Positions 49,823 to 60,467 are shown, numbered from the stretch's first letter. The stretch is DNA of 64,000 nucleotides from Tetraselmis striata (GCA_006384855.1 VCJN01003160.1:274524-338523); one strand, 5' to 3'. Notes: generated from the sequence alone by a model not told the origin. A program made the numbers and translations.

Positions 49823-51504
49823 GCAGTCTCGACTCTAGCAGTCGAGCAGAGTGTCAGCTTACTCTATGCCGACTCGGACCCGAGCCTCAGCCTCCCGAGA
49901 CGCTACACCTTCCCCACCCCGCGACAGCAGGATGCCCCCTCGCCCTGTACCGGAAGACGCCCTAGTCGACGACGCCCCGTGCGGCGCCACTGCGGCATCC
50001 ATCGCGGAATTGGAGAAACGCCTGACGGCCCAAGCGGAAGCCCTGGAGAAGCGGCTGGCCGAGCAGTTCGAGGCGGCTACGGCCGCCTTACTCGCTCGAC
50101 TGGCCCCTCCCGTGCATTCGCCTCCTCCCAAAGGCACGCATCCAGCCATTCCCGCGGGCGCGCTGCGCCCGAGGGTGGTGAGCAAGGAGCGCAAGAGCCC
50201 CTTCATGCTGAGCTGGACGCACTCGACACCGGGCTCGAGTACGTCGACTTCGCCTACTTCGGCCAAGCCCCCCTTTCCGGTCTAGACCCACCCCCACGCG
50301 ACGGCGACGAGCCTCGCTTGTGGATTCTGACCGACGACACCGAATTGGAGAAACGCCTGACGGCCCAAGCAATAGCCCAGGAGAAGCGGCTGGCCGAGCA
50401 GTTCGAGGCGGCTACGGCCGCCCTACTCGCTCGACTGGCCCCTCCCGTGCAACCGCCTCCTCCCAAAGGCACCCAGCCAGCCATTCCCGCGGGCGCGCCT
50501 GCGCCCGAGGGTGCTGAGCAAGGAGCGCAAGAGCCCCTTCCTGCTGAGCTGGACGCACTCGACACCGAGCTCGAGTACGTCGCTCGACTTCGCCTACTTC
50601 GGTCAAGTCCCCCCTTCCGGTCTGGAGCCACCCCCGCCACGCGACGGCGACGAGCCTCGCTTGTGGGTTCTGACCGACGACACCGCCGCCCGCGGCCTCG
50701 CGGAGCAGCGGGGTCTGACAGCGTACGACAAGTACCTGTATCTTCGCTGTAATGCTAAGGCCTGCGGCCAATCCCTGGCGGTACGGCCGTCACTGCAGTA
50801 CAGTGTACAGTACCTGGGCCGCCCGTCCCGCGCACGGCGCCCGCGCCCGGGCTCTGGAGCGCCCTGGACGGTGTCGATGGCGGCCGAGCCCCACCTTCTT
50901 GCCGCCCTCTCTCCGGCGCCGGCCAGCCGACCAAGTTTTGGAGCGTCTCCCCGCTGGAGCCTTCCGCCGCTTGGTCCTTTTCAGCCACTCCCACTGACTG
51001 GCTGCGGGACGCCTGCCTGGCGGCGGGCGCCCAGCCGCCCCCCAGTGTCACGTGGGCATCGCACAGGTTGCGCAAAGGCGCGGCCTCGGCAGCGAGCTGC
51101 TATGCTGCGGTTCTGCTGCTAGCTCGTCCCCGTCCGGCCGCTACACTTCGCTACCTGTGCAAGCCTTTGGCTTTCTTCTCTGGCAAATCGTGCCTCCTTG
51201 GGTAAATGGTCAGATGTAGTCATCTAGAGGTTTACAGTACTTAGCAATGTTGTACTGCGCACGATCCCCGCGGTCGGCGCACGGACTGGGGCATGCCGGC
51301 CCGCACCAGCACCACGACCTGAGGGATCCGCCCTCGGGCACCGGCACTCTCTGCTTTGCGCTCGCCTCAACCGGCTCGCGCACCCACCCACCCACAGCCA
51401 TCTTTCTGCGCTAGGAGACACCCAGGCCAAGCCTGTGGTTCTCGTCTTAGCCTCCAATGTAAGCGAGCTGACATTCTTTGGCAAATCGTGCCTCCTTGGG
51501 TAAA
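49698..51504 (+). mobile_element. Internally deleted DIRS-type element copy
   Basis: The plus-strand relative of the element on the left. It has A1 (49698-49822), a damaged gag (from the ATG at 49866), then a jump near 50755 to the end of the RT ORF. A second jump near 50930 leads to the C-terminal half of the recombinase (equivalent of FWSISPLESS to SHSLRKG, out of frame). B1 (51178-51206), A2 (51256-51382) and B2 (51476-51504) follow. The RT, RNase H and most of the recombinase are missing, so any mobility would depend on a full copy. Its B repeats share a variant (CAAATCGTG) that differs from the left element (CAAACAGTG). Confidence 0.88.
50007..50680 (+). repeat. 335-bp tandem duplication within gag
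   Basis: GAATTGGAGAAACGCCTGAC begins at 50007 and again at 50342, and the two units are closely similar throughout. The period of 335 is not a multiple of three, so the duplication shifts the gag frame. Confidence 0.85.
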
Positions 51505-51835
51505 TTATGGGATAAGATATAGACGCGTGCTGGTACGCGGTACAGGTAAACGCGTTATCCCATGCGTGATTCGTAAATAGTAATGAAGGGGTGGTTTTAA
51601 TCCATGCGCAGGCTGAACGCCACGTGTCGCGAATGAAGTAATAAAACGATTGCTGCCCTGAGGGCATACAGTATATATCCCCATCTTCCCCCCAGCTAGC
51701 CGCCCCTAATAATCGCACTACGAATGCGATGGCGCATTATGGAAATATACGCAATCATACACCTGGGATTGGTGAAATGTTGCATCTTCCGAGATGCAAA
51801 TGTGTTACATCGCATGTACACAATGTACATCTAGG
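51505..51835. other. Spacer between DIRS-type element and element A copy
   Basis: AT-richer unique sequence. No gene or repeat was recognised apart from the target duplication at its right edge. Confidence 0.45.
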
Positions 51836-51850
51836 GTTTTCTAAGGTATC
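51836..51850. repeat. 15-bp target-site duplication, left copy
   Basis: GTTTTCTAAGGTATC is repeated exactly at 53666-53680, immediately flanking the element A insertion. Confidence 0.92.
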
Positions 51851-53665
51851 GGATTTTGGCGGATTTTGGCGGTCTGAATCTGGCCTTGCTGCAGTCCGAG
51901 GCCCCTGCGGCGTTTTATTCCGCGCAATCGGTTGTCCTGCCAAAGCCGGTACGGGAGTACGGGCCCGCCCTTGGCCCCTTATACGAGGCGGTCCGCGCCG
52001 AGGTGTCGTCCGTGGCTACGAGTGCTTTGCCATGGGCGCGTGAGACGCGCCGCGTGTACGAGACTGTACGGGCCCTAACCACGTTACCGCAAGAAGATGT
52101 GCGGCGCGCACGCGCGGCGTATGGGCACGCCCACGAGATCTTCGAGTTACTTACGGTCAGTAATGCTACGACCACCGCTGCATCGGATCCAGCAGCTGGT
52201 ACTACGACCTGTACGGGTACGAGCACTAGCGGGGGATTGCGCGTCACCACATCTCCTTTTACGGCCACTCCTCTTGGAGTTGGTACTGGTGAGGCCGCCT
52301 CTGCTGCCCAGCAATTGCTTCCTATCGGTGGTACGAGTACTGCCAATACCGTTACTACATGCGCTTTTGTAGCTCTGAAGATACCGTCGCCGGGCGAATT
52401 AGTAGCACACCCTCCGTCAGCAGCCACTGTTTCCCTCCCAGAATCGCTGCCAGGTTCTACTGCTCCGCCCTCGGGTACGGGTTCGGGTGCGACCTCCGAT
52501 GATCAACCCACGACCATGGTTGTCCAACGCCACCTCAGCCGTGCGATTCGCTTGCGTGACTTCGTGGCCCTCGATCTCAGCTTCCAACGTACTGGTGCAG
52601 CGGCCTCGCGACTTGATACCCTGCGCCTGTACAGCGCGTGCGGGCCGGGCTCCCTGTCGCTTTTCCAGTCGGATCACGAGTCCGCCCGCAAGATTCCCCA
52701 TGCTGCTTATGCGGCCGCCGCTGCGCGAGTACTGGGCCTTTGCCCGCGCGGAGGTTCCGCGCTTGTCACTTGCCCTGGCCCAACGTGTGGTATTGATCCC
52801 TTATGGCTTCGCTCTACGGATGGCTCGAACCGGAGCGCTACGGATTTCATCGTGGATCATCTACCCATATGCCCCGTAGCGAACTACAAGCACCGCATGC
52901 ATACCGCTTTGAAGAATCTGTGGGCATCTGTGGCAATTGATGCGGGGGCGGTGCTTGACCGGGACCGCTCGGGAGCCGGCGACTTGACCCTTGAGACGAG
53001 TGGGCTGCGCCCGGCGGACCGCTCGCGGCCGTCGGACCTGACGCTGGCGGGGTGGGGAGGGGCAGCGTGCGATTACATGATCGACTTCGCGTGCGTGTCC
53101 TCCACGACCCCCACTTGGAGCAACGACCCCCGCTGGTGCATCCCGGGAATCGCGGCGACCGAGGCGGAGCATGCTAAGTTGGCAGCGGACCGGGCGTCTT
53201 CCGCCCCAACAGTGCAGGGTGTTCACCGGTACTACCCTTTTGTGGTTGAGGACCGCGGCCGACTCGGGAAGTCCGCTTTGACTGTGGTCTACATCTTCGC
53301 GGTGCTGTTGGCTGTGCGCAACTTCCCTGGCGGTCCTTCCGCCCCGACCTCTTGCTTTCTTCGTGGTCAATCCGTTCAGGCACTTCGAAACTTTGTCGCC
53401 GGCCAACCTGCTGAGTTCCGCCGTCACCTGTCGCGCACACGGCGGGGGCTGTTGCAGCGGGTCTCGGCTTGCGTGCATGGTACCCTGGGCGGCATTCTCT
53501 CTGCCGGTGTGCAGATGGCCAAGTCTGATGCGTGTGCTCGTGCCCACTCTGCGTCTTCTCATGCTACTGCTTTCACCCTCTAGTCGATGTAGAGGACCTT
53601 TCTGATTGCCTTTTATTTTGGTGATTTCCGATATCGCCTTCTGCTGCTAGCTCATGTAATTAATA
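51851..53665 (+). mobile_element. Element A, 5'-truncated insertion with target duplication
   Basis: This copy lacks everything before the FGGLNLAL segment but is otherwise the best preserved C-terminal part of family A. It is bounded exactly by 15-bp direct repeats, the mark of target-primed reverse transcription, and ends GCTAGCTCATGTAATTAATA without a long poly(A). A 10-base GGATTTTGGC is doubled at its 5' edge (51851-51870). The intact reading frame implies a young insertion or selection on the parent. Confidence 0.9.
51862..53583 (+). CDS. Element A C-terminal ORF (linker, zinc knuckle, endonuclease-like)
   Basis: About 575 codons are open with no stop; there is no authentic start because the insertion is 5' truncated. 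Visible parts are FGGLNLALLQSEAP (post-RT region), a Ser/Thr/Gly-rich linker (about residues 110-220), a helical segment QRHLSRAIRLRDFVALDL, the C-x4-C and VDHLPIC cluster, KHRMHTALKNLW, RPSDLTLAGW and CDYMIDFACV. It closes with YYPFVVEDRGRLGKSAL. The order knuckle - RHN-like - PD...D matches restriction-like endonuclease regions of R2/CRE-type elements. This assignment rests on motif order, not on a search. Confidence 0.65.
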   Translation, partial: DFGGLNLALLQSEAPAAFYSAQSVVLPKPVREYGPALGPLYEAVRAEVSSVATSALPWARETRRVYETVRALTTLPQEDVRRARAAYGHAHEIFELLTVSNATTTAASDPAAGTTTCTGTSTSGGLRVTTSPFTATPLGVGTGEAASAAQQLLPIGGTSTANTVTTCAFVALKIPSPGELVAHPPSAATVSLPESLPGSTAPPSGTGSGATSDDQPTTMVVQRHLSRAIRLRDFVALDLSFQRTGAAASRLDTLRLYSACGPGSLSLFQSDHESARKIPHAAYAAAAARVLGLCPRGGSALVTCPGPTCGIDPLWLRSTDGSNRSATDFIVDHLPICPVANYKHRMHTALKNLWASVAIDAGAVLDRDRSGAGDLTLETSGLRPADRSRPSDLTLAGWGGAACDYMIDFACVSSTTPTWSNDPRWCIPGIAATEAEHAKLAADRASSAPTVQGVHRYYPFVVEDRGRLGKSALTVVYIFAVLLAVRNFPGGPSAPTSCFLRGQSVQALRNFVAGQPAEFRRHLSRTRRGLLQRVSACVHGTLGGILSAGVQMAKSDACARAHSASSHATAFTL

Positions 53666-53680
53666 GTTTTCTAAGGTATC
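53666..53680. repeat. 15-bp target-site duplication, right copy
   Basis: Exact repeat of 51836-51850. Confidence 0.92.
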
Positions 53681-54133
53681 TTTGCTCTACTCTGAAAACA
53701 TGCGGGGTGATGTTGCTGTTATCTTGCGTCGCGAGCTCGTGGCCGCGCTTGGCGTGTGCGCTTCAAAAAACAGCGATACTCGCCCGCTAGTGCGCGCCGG
53801 AAAACGGAAATTGCCGGTCAGCTACTCAGCTGTAAAATGCGCAAAAACGCAATTTAATCGCACAGTACATAAGGTCACAGTCACAACTGATGTCGGAACA
53901 TTGAGGACCATGGTGCTGGCACTAGCGCTCAGGGATCCGCCACCCCAGTCCGTGCAATGAACTAAATTCTAGAATAAAATAGAATTTAATCGAAGTCCCT
54001 CTTTAATTTCGCTCTAATTCAAAGTTAATGGAATCTGCTACGTACTTAATTAACTTAATTGAAATCGAATAAATCTTGCCTTAAAATGCGGACGAAAACT
54101 TACCATATCACACCTGGGCTGGATAGCGTGGAT
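53681..54133. other. Spacer, no gene recognised
   Basis: A 92-codon ORF (53682-53960, +) has no recognisable motif. The last 150 bases are AT-rich (repeated TTTAAT and AATTAA words). Confidence 0.4.
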
Positions 54134-54356
54134 CCATGTGTAAATGGTCCAAGTACCGCGCTCCATGCGTACATGGGCCGGTCCGTGTGTACATGGTCGT
54201 TGTCGAGGGCATTCCATGTGTACATGGGTTAGCCAACGACCCGTGTTCACATGGACCGTTTTCGGTTAACTCCATGTGTACATGGTACGGGCCATGTGGA
54301 CATGGGTCAATGGAGGCTCCATGTTCACAGTCATGGACCGCTCCATGTACACATGG
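54134..54356. repeat. Array of nine CCATGTGTACATGG near-palindromes
   Basis: Copies start at about 54134, 54163, 54183, 54214, 54241, 54272, 54292, 54319 (4 bases longer) and 54343. Each is close to CCATGTGTACATGG, which is nearly self-complementary. Start-to-start distances are 29, 20, 31, 27, 31, 20, 27 and 24 bases. The spacers are unrelated in sequence. The array ends about 25 bases from the 3' end of a minus-strand A fragment. Confidence 0.88.
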
Positions 54357-54382
54357 CCCGCATGTCCACATTACTAGTTATA

Positions 54383-55185
54383 TGAGCTAGCTGCAGAAGG
54401 CGATATCAGGAAATCACCAGAAAAGGACAATCGGAAAGGTCCTTTACACTTTACGGCAACTGCGAGGTGGAAGCAGTAGCAGGAGAAGATGCAAAATAGG
54501 CACGAGCCCACGTATCAGACTTCGCCATCTACACACCGGCGGAGAGAATGCCGCCCATGGTACCATGCACGCAAGCATAGACCCGCTGCAACACCCCCCG
54601 CCGTGTGCGCAACAGGTGACGGCGGAACTCAGCAGGTTGGCTAGCGACAAAGTTCCGAAGTGTCTGAACGGACCGGCCACGAAGGAAGCATGAGGTCGGG
54701 GCGGAAGGACCGCCAGGGAAGTTGCGCACAGCCAACAGCACCGCGAAGATGTAGGCCACCGTCAAAGCGGACTTCCCGAGACGGCCGCGGTCCTCAACCA
54801 CAAAAGGGTAGTACCGGTGAATACCCTGCACTGTTGGGGCAGAAGACGCCCGGTCCGCTGCCAACTTACCCTGCTCCGCCTCGGTCGCCGCGATCCCCGG
54901 GGTGCACCAGCGGGGGTCGTTGCTCCAATTGCGAGTTGTGGAGGACACGCGCGCGAAGTCGATCATGTAATCGCACGCCGCCCCCCCCCCTCTCCCCCCC
55001 ACCCACCCTGCGAGCGGTCCGCTAGGCGCAGCCCACTCGTCTCAAGGGTCAAGTCGCCGGCTCCCGAGCGGTCCCGGTCAAGCACCGCCCCCGCTTCAAT
55101 TGCCACAGATGCCCACATACAGATTCTTCAAAGCGGTATGCATGCGGTGCTTGTAGTTCGCTACAGCACCAGACGGGCAGCTAGA
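54383..55185 (-). mobile_element. Element A fragment, minus strand
   Basis: This is the 3' third of family A on the minus strand, from the HRMHTAL region (about 55130-55150) to the terminal GCTAGCTCATATAAC at 54383. The frame at 54529-55002 carries CDYMIDFARVSSTTRNWSN and VVEDRGRLGKSALTVAYIF. A G/C homopolymer run near 54979-54989 marks a gap in the alignment. Confidence 0.8.
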
Positions 55186-55364
55186 TGATTCACACGGATG
55201 CCCGCATGCCCGCATTCCCGGTTGCCCGCATGGATCTTAACAACGCTGCAAACCTGGCAATATGCATGTCCCGGGGCAGGGGGCAGGAAAAAAACCACGG
55301 CGGCTACCTGTAGTGGTACTGGTGTGAACTACCAATAAAAGGCCAGTCGTAACAAATCCACCTA
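55186..55364. other. Short spacer between A fragments
   Basis: Contains GCCCGCATGCCCGCATTCCC-type near repeats at 55199-55230. Nothing else was seen. Confidence 0.4.
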
Positions 55365-55975
55365 CCGCTATTACATGATCGATTTCGCGTGCGTGTCCTC
55401 CACGACCCCCACTTCGGGCAGTGACCCCCGCAAGTGCACCCCGGGGATCCCGGCGACCGGGGCGGAGCACAACAAGCTGGCGACGACGAACCGGGCGTCT
55501 TCCGCCCCTGTGCAGGGTGTTCACCGGTACTACCCTTTTTAAATTTGTGGTTGAGGGCCGCGGTCGCCTCGGAAAATCCGCTTTGACGGTGGTCTACATC
55601 TTCGCGGTGTTGCTTGCTGTGCGCAACTTCCTTGGCGGTCCTTCCGCCCCGACTTCATGCTTCCTACGTGGCCAGTTCGTCCGCGCTCTTCAGAAATTTG
55701 GCGCAAGCCAACCCGCACAGTTCCGCCATCACCTGTCGTGCACACGGCGGGGGGTGTTGCAACGCGAATCTCTGCTTGCGTGCATGGTACCTTGGGCGGC
55801 ATTCTCTCTGCGGCCGGAGTGCAGACGGCCAAGTCTGATGCGTTTGCCCATGGTCATTCCGCACCCTCTTCTGGTGCTGTTTCCACCTCGCAATTGTTGT
55901 GCTGGACGTTTCCTATGTTACCTTTTTCGGTGATTTCCTGGTCGCCTTTTGCAGCTAGCTCATGTAACTATGTTA
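55365..55975 (+). mobile_element. Element A fragment, plus strand, divergent subfamily
   Basis: This is the end part of family A (MIDFACVSSTTPTSGSDPRK, then VVEGRGRLGKSALTVVYIF) with an in-frame stop at about 55540 and later frame loss. It ends TTTTGCAGCTAGCTCATGTAA. It shares its 3' sequence with the solo tail at 21279-21366, which separates it from the 11.6- and 53.6-kb copies. Confidence 0.8.
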
Positions 55976-56379
55976 TACCTACCGCTGAAAGCAGTAGCGA
56001 CTAGGTACTAAAATATCAACACAGCAAGCCGCCCAAAGGCGCCCCGCCTAAAACTGGTGGTATCCCTGGGATAATACTTAGGGATAATCCTTAGCGACCG
56101 CTCGTACTTGGCTGGTACCCTGCGCGCTTTAAAAAAAATCCGTGTGTTCATGGGCTGCGCCGGACAGGCTTTTTTTCTGCTTCGATGCTGCAAATCAGAG
56201 GGTGCGCGGCGGGCGGATGCCGTCGATGACGGGCACTACCAGTTCCCTGTAGCTTCGTGCCGCCACCGTCACAAGCCGACAGCCCGCGCCAATCACTCCC
56301 CGCACCATCCGTAGCCTGAACCATATACGCCCGACGCTCGTGGCCGGCTTGCCTCCGGACTCGCCTCCGCGCGCTCGAG
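55976..56379. other. Upstream region of ankyrin gene
   Basis: GC content rises towards the ATG at 56380. Contains AGGGATAATACTTAGGGATA, a short direct repeat. Presumed promoter and 5' UTR; no motif was assigned. Confidence 0.4.
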
Positions 56380-58275
56380 ATGGGCAAGAAGAAGGGGCCG
56401 GCGAAGCGGCTGCCCATATTCGCCGCCGCCGACAAGGGCGACGTGGCGGCGGTGCGCACCATCCTGGAGGAGCACCCCACCACCATATCCGCGAAGAACA
56501 ACGTGCGCCCCGAGCCTCAAGCCCCTTTCATAACTTCTTCTTCCCAACTCTCGTTTTGCTATCCGTGTGTTGCCCCCCCCCCCCCCCCTCGTGCCGATTT
56601 TTCTACGGGATATATATTACCGACTATCTCGATCCTACATATACCCTCTTTTCATCACGTTATGATTGGGCGGGGGTATGCATTCTATCTGTCCATATGG
56701 TAGAAATATTATGTATGTGTGTGTGTGGGGGGGGGCGGGGGAGGGGAGGGGGGGGATGGGGGGGGGGGGCGCTGTATCCCTACACATTCCTTCCCCGCCA
56801 CCCGCCAGGAAACTTTCCCCGCGCGGACAACTCCGCCGCCACAACGCACGCAGCTCATCCTGCCAACCTCCTCCTTCCGTGACGGCTCCCCTTCCATCCT
56901 CCCTGGTGCCACCAGGACGGCTGGACGCCACTGCACCAGGCGTCGTTCTCGGGCAACCTGAGCGTGGTGAAGCTGCTGCTGGAGAAGGGCGCCGATATCT
57001 CGGCCGGCTGCAAGGTTGCCTCCCCGCCAACCCCCGGCTCCCCTTAGCAACCGCCTGACAGACCCCACAGAGCCTGCCAGAGGTCCATACCATTACAAAC
57101 TGGTTAGCACCTGCATGGGCAGTGGCCTTTTCCCTCTGGCACTGGCGGAATTTCGTGTCCGCCAGACGGGTGGGGTCAGGTGGCGTGGTAAGGGGCGGGG
57201 GAAGGGGGGTTCATTATTCAGGAGACCTCAGCTTCCACACCTGTAGTCGTAATTAGTCTGAATGGCATGCCACCGCCCGGTGCAGGACCAGGACACGCCG
57301 CTGCACTACGCCGCGGCGCAGGGCCACTGCCGCATCATGCGCTTCCTGGCCGCCAAGGGCGCGGACCTGCGTGTGAAGGACCGGGTGACCCCCCCCCCCC
57401 CCCCCCCTTCCCAACCCCACGTCTCCCTGTCTCCTACCCCCGAGAGGCACTCAACCGCCGCCCAGCCGCTCGCTTCCTGCCGGGCCATTTAAATAGCTTT
57501 CCAATGGCAAATGGGTGGCGGTGGTTGAGTGGTAGCAGGGACGCACAGGGGCGCAAGCCGCATGTCCACCCTCCTGGAAGGTGTGCGGGGCTCAGGGTTG
57601 GACTGCATAGCGGTGCGGACAACGGATGCACAGGGGTGCACCACACCACCGCGTACCCCACCGTGGGTCCTCCGGACGACATCCACACCATCGCTCCACG
57701 GCATACACTCCGCCCCTGCCACAAAGCCCCGGCTCGGTCGTGCCTGTTGCGACATGCGCAAGCGCTGCCGTGCCAGGCGGGCTAGGTCTACCCTCTCTCT
57801 GGACGCGGCGCAGCCGGGTTGGCGTCCAGGGCGTCAGCGCACCTGCAGGAGCAAAAAACAATCGCGACGGGCTTTGCTCTCACATTTCAAGCTTATTTAG
57901 AATATGTTCGAAAACTGTGCGCATTAAAAAAACGTTTGCCGGCACCCCGATTGCATTCAGCTTCTTGTACCGGCGTGGGGGCACGTGCTTCTGATTGCAG
58001 TACATGTTTTCTCATTTGCTAGGTCCTGCCACGATGGCGTGGGGACCGCGCTCGCGTGCGGGCTGGGGCTGAAGGGCTGACGTGGGTGCCGTGGTGGGCT
58101 TGCCGGGGCGCAGGACGGCGAGGCCCCGCTGGACGTGATTCCCAAGAAGGAGAAGGACGCGCGCAAGCTGATGGCGGCGCTGCTGGCGGGCGAGGACTGC
58201 CCGGAGGTGGGCAGCGAGGAGGACGACTGGGAGACCGACCCCGAGGAAGGCGAGAGCGGCAGCGCAGCGGCGTGA
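56380..58275 (+). CDS. Small ankyrin-repeat protein
   Basis: Four exons (56380-56502, 56916-57014, 57286-57384, 58114-58275), all in phase 0, give 160 residues. The repeats are LPIFAAADKGDVAAVRTILE, DGWTPLHQASFSGNLSVVKL, DQDTPLHYAAAQGHCRIMRF and a final DGEAPLDVIPKK. Each of the two middle exons encodes exactly one 33-residue ankyrin repeat. The acidic tail (GSEEDDWETDPEEGESGS) follows. Ankyrin repeats mediate protein contacts; the partner cannot be told. A very basic MGKKKGPAKR start precedes the repeats. TGTAA at 58569-58573 is a likely poly(A) signal. Intron 3 opens with GTGA followed by 17 or more C. It is convergent with the next gene. Confidence 0.9.
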
Positions 58276-59161
58276 GGCGCCCCCAGCAGGCCTGCCGCTG
58301 GTGCCTCTGAACGCGCACGTGGCTCAGCCAGCACGTATCTGCCGAGGAGGGCTGGAATCGGCGCACGCGATGTTGACAGAGCCGGTGCCGCTGCCGGACA
58401 TCTGTGATGCGCCTGATGTGTCCAGGCCCTCAAGGGCCGCCAGAGCGACCGGGGCGTCGGCATGCTGGCAGGCAGGTGATGGCGCTGACGCTGGAGGGGG
58501 CGCCATCGGTAGATGGGCTGCGCGCACGCAGCTGGCTGGCTGGGGATACTCTGCTTGGAGAGGGGCAATGTAAGCAAAGCATACATTGTCTGCCGTCGAT
58601 GTATGAGGAAGTGCCGAGTGACAGTGTTATTTACGCGAGCTGCCACCAGTGGATGGAGCACCCCGCCTGCCCCTCCCCCCCCTTCCCGCAACCCCCCACA
58701 CACACACCACTCCTTTGTGCTCTTTGGGTTGCGGTTGTGGGAGGAGTTCTTGTACCTATAATGGCAAGCCAGGCAGCTGCAGGTCGCTGGTGATGTTGGC
58801 ATCCAGGCGCAACACGCCGGACAGCGGCAGGCGCATGCGCAACAGAAGGGGAGCCGGAGGGCATATCCCGTGTTGGCGCTCACACTGGGAGGGCTGTGGT
58901 GTTTCAGACTAGATGGCGGCTGCGGGTCATATGGCATGATCGATGGCCACAAGCCCACACCAAAGGGCACGGCTGCACTGTGCCATGAGGAAAAATGTTG
59001 CGGAGGGCGGGAGGTGGGGGGGGGGGGGTGAGGTGGGCAATGTTCTGTTAAAAAACATGCTGCGAGAGTTCACATGAAGGGGAGAAGGGGGAGGGAGGAG
59101 AGGAGGGAAGGACGGGGGGGGGGGGGGGAGAGGGGGGTGGTTCAGCGCAGCTATGTAATCA
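58276..59161. other. Convergent 3' region between ankyrin and RUNKEL-like genes
   Basis: Holds the probable 3' UTRs of both genes. A 129-codon ORF at 58404-58793 overlaps others and is not convincing. G runs lie at 59018-59027 and 59115-59128. Confidence 0.45.
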
Positions 59162-60421
59162 CTAGCGCATGGCCGCGCTAACCGCAGTCGCTGCCTCCTG
59201 CGCCACAAAGCGCAGCGAGCGGTCGCCCTGCTCCCCGACGGTGTGGACCGCAGCCAGCAGGGCGTCGTACTCGGGGCCCGCCAGCCGCGGCGTGGCGCCC
59301 GTCGCGATGGCCTTCATCAGCGCCTCCAGCATGACCTGCTGCGTGCGGTGGCGCGGCAGCATGTTGTCGCGCGGGCCAACCAGCACCGCCGTCGTCAGCC
59401 CGGCGCCCTCAGTCGACAGCAGCGCGCGCGCCGCGTCGCCGGGGTGCGTCGCGAGCAGCGCCGCCTCGCACTGCGCGGCCGCCACCGCCAGCGGCGGGTC
59501 GGGGTGCGTCGCCAGCTCGAGGAAGATGTCGTAGCAGCCCACCAGAGGGCCCGACACGCCTGCGCCTGCCTCTCCCGCCTTGACTGCCGCGCCGTCCACC
59601 TCCAGCAGCGACTGCAGCAGCCAGGATGGTGGGATCGGGGCACCGCTCACCTCAGCCAGCAATGAGGTACCCGTCCACACACCCACCCACACACACCCTC
59701 CACGGCGCAAACGAAATCGGGAACCCGGTGCCGATGCTTCCCGATTCCGGCTTGCTCAACTTCCCGTCAATGTAGTCATTATATCCACTGCCATGTATTT
59801 GCCTTTGCGGGAGTTTGCGGGCCAAGCTCCACGAGTTGGCGGTTCGTGGTGTATTCCGACCGCTTTTGACTATTTATGGTTGTTCCCTTGTGTAGGCAAG
59901 GGCAACGGTTCGAAATTGCTACGTGTGCGGGGACCAAAAGTAAGCCAACTGTACACTAATTCATGCTCCGGCAGCAGGCCGAGGTAGGAACACGCTAGAG
60001 CCCACGGCGTGGCCTCGTCATGTCATGGACATATGGAATGGGTACATGAGGCGCCCATGCCACAATGCGATGTAGAAAGCATCCGCCTCGCAAATGCATG
60101 CGCCGTTGAGCGCAGCCTACTTGTACAAACACAAACGGTCCGCGGATTAAAAGCGCTGTTGACCCCCCCCCCCCCCCCCCACCCCCACCAAGAGACACAA
60201 ACTAGTAAAACGGGAAATAATTCAGGAAACACCACGAATACGTCACGAATATTACGACGCGCCATTCATCGCTGGTCGATGGAATATTAAGGTGCGAAAG
60301 AGTATTTTTTGGCCCCGTGGACCGTCTTTAATTGTACGGTAGAATTACGTATTTAATTACGTCTTTAATTGGACGGTCTTTCATTTAATTATACCGTCCG
60401 GTTGGGATAACTCTTACATGT

Positions 60422-60467
<46 letters not shown>

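Noticed and set aside
54134-54356. CRISPR-like array (regular short repeats with different spacers)
   Set aside because: The repeats are only 14 bases, the spacers are 6-17 bases, the genome is eukaryotic and no cas genes exist nearby.
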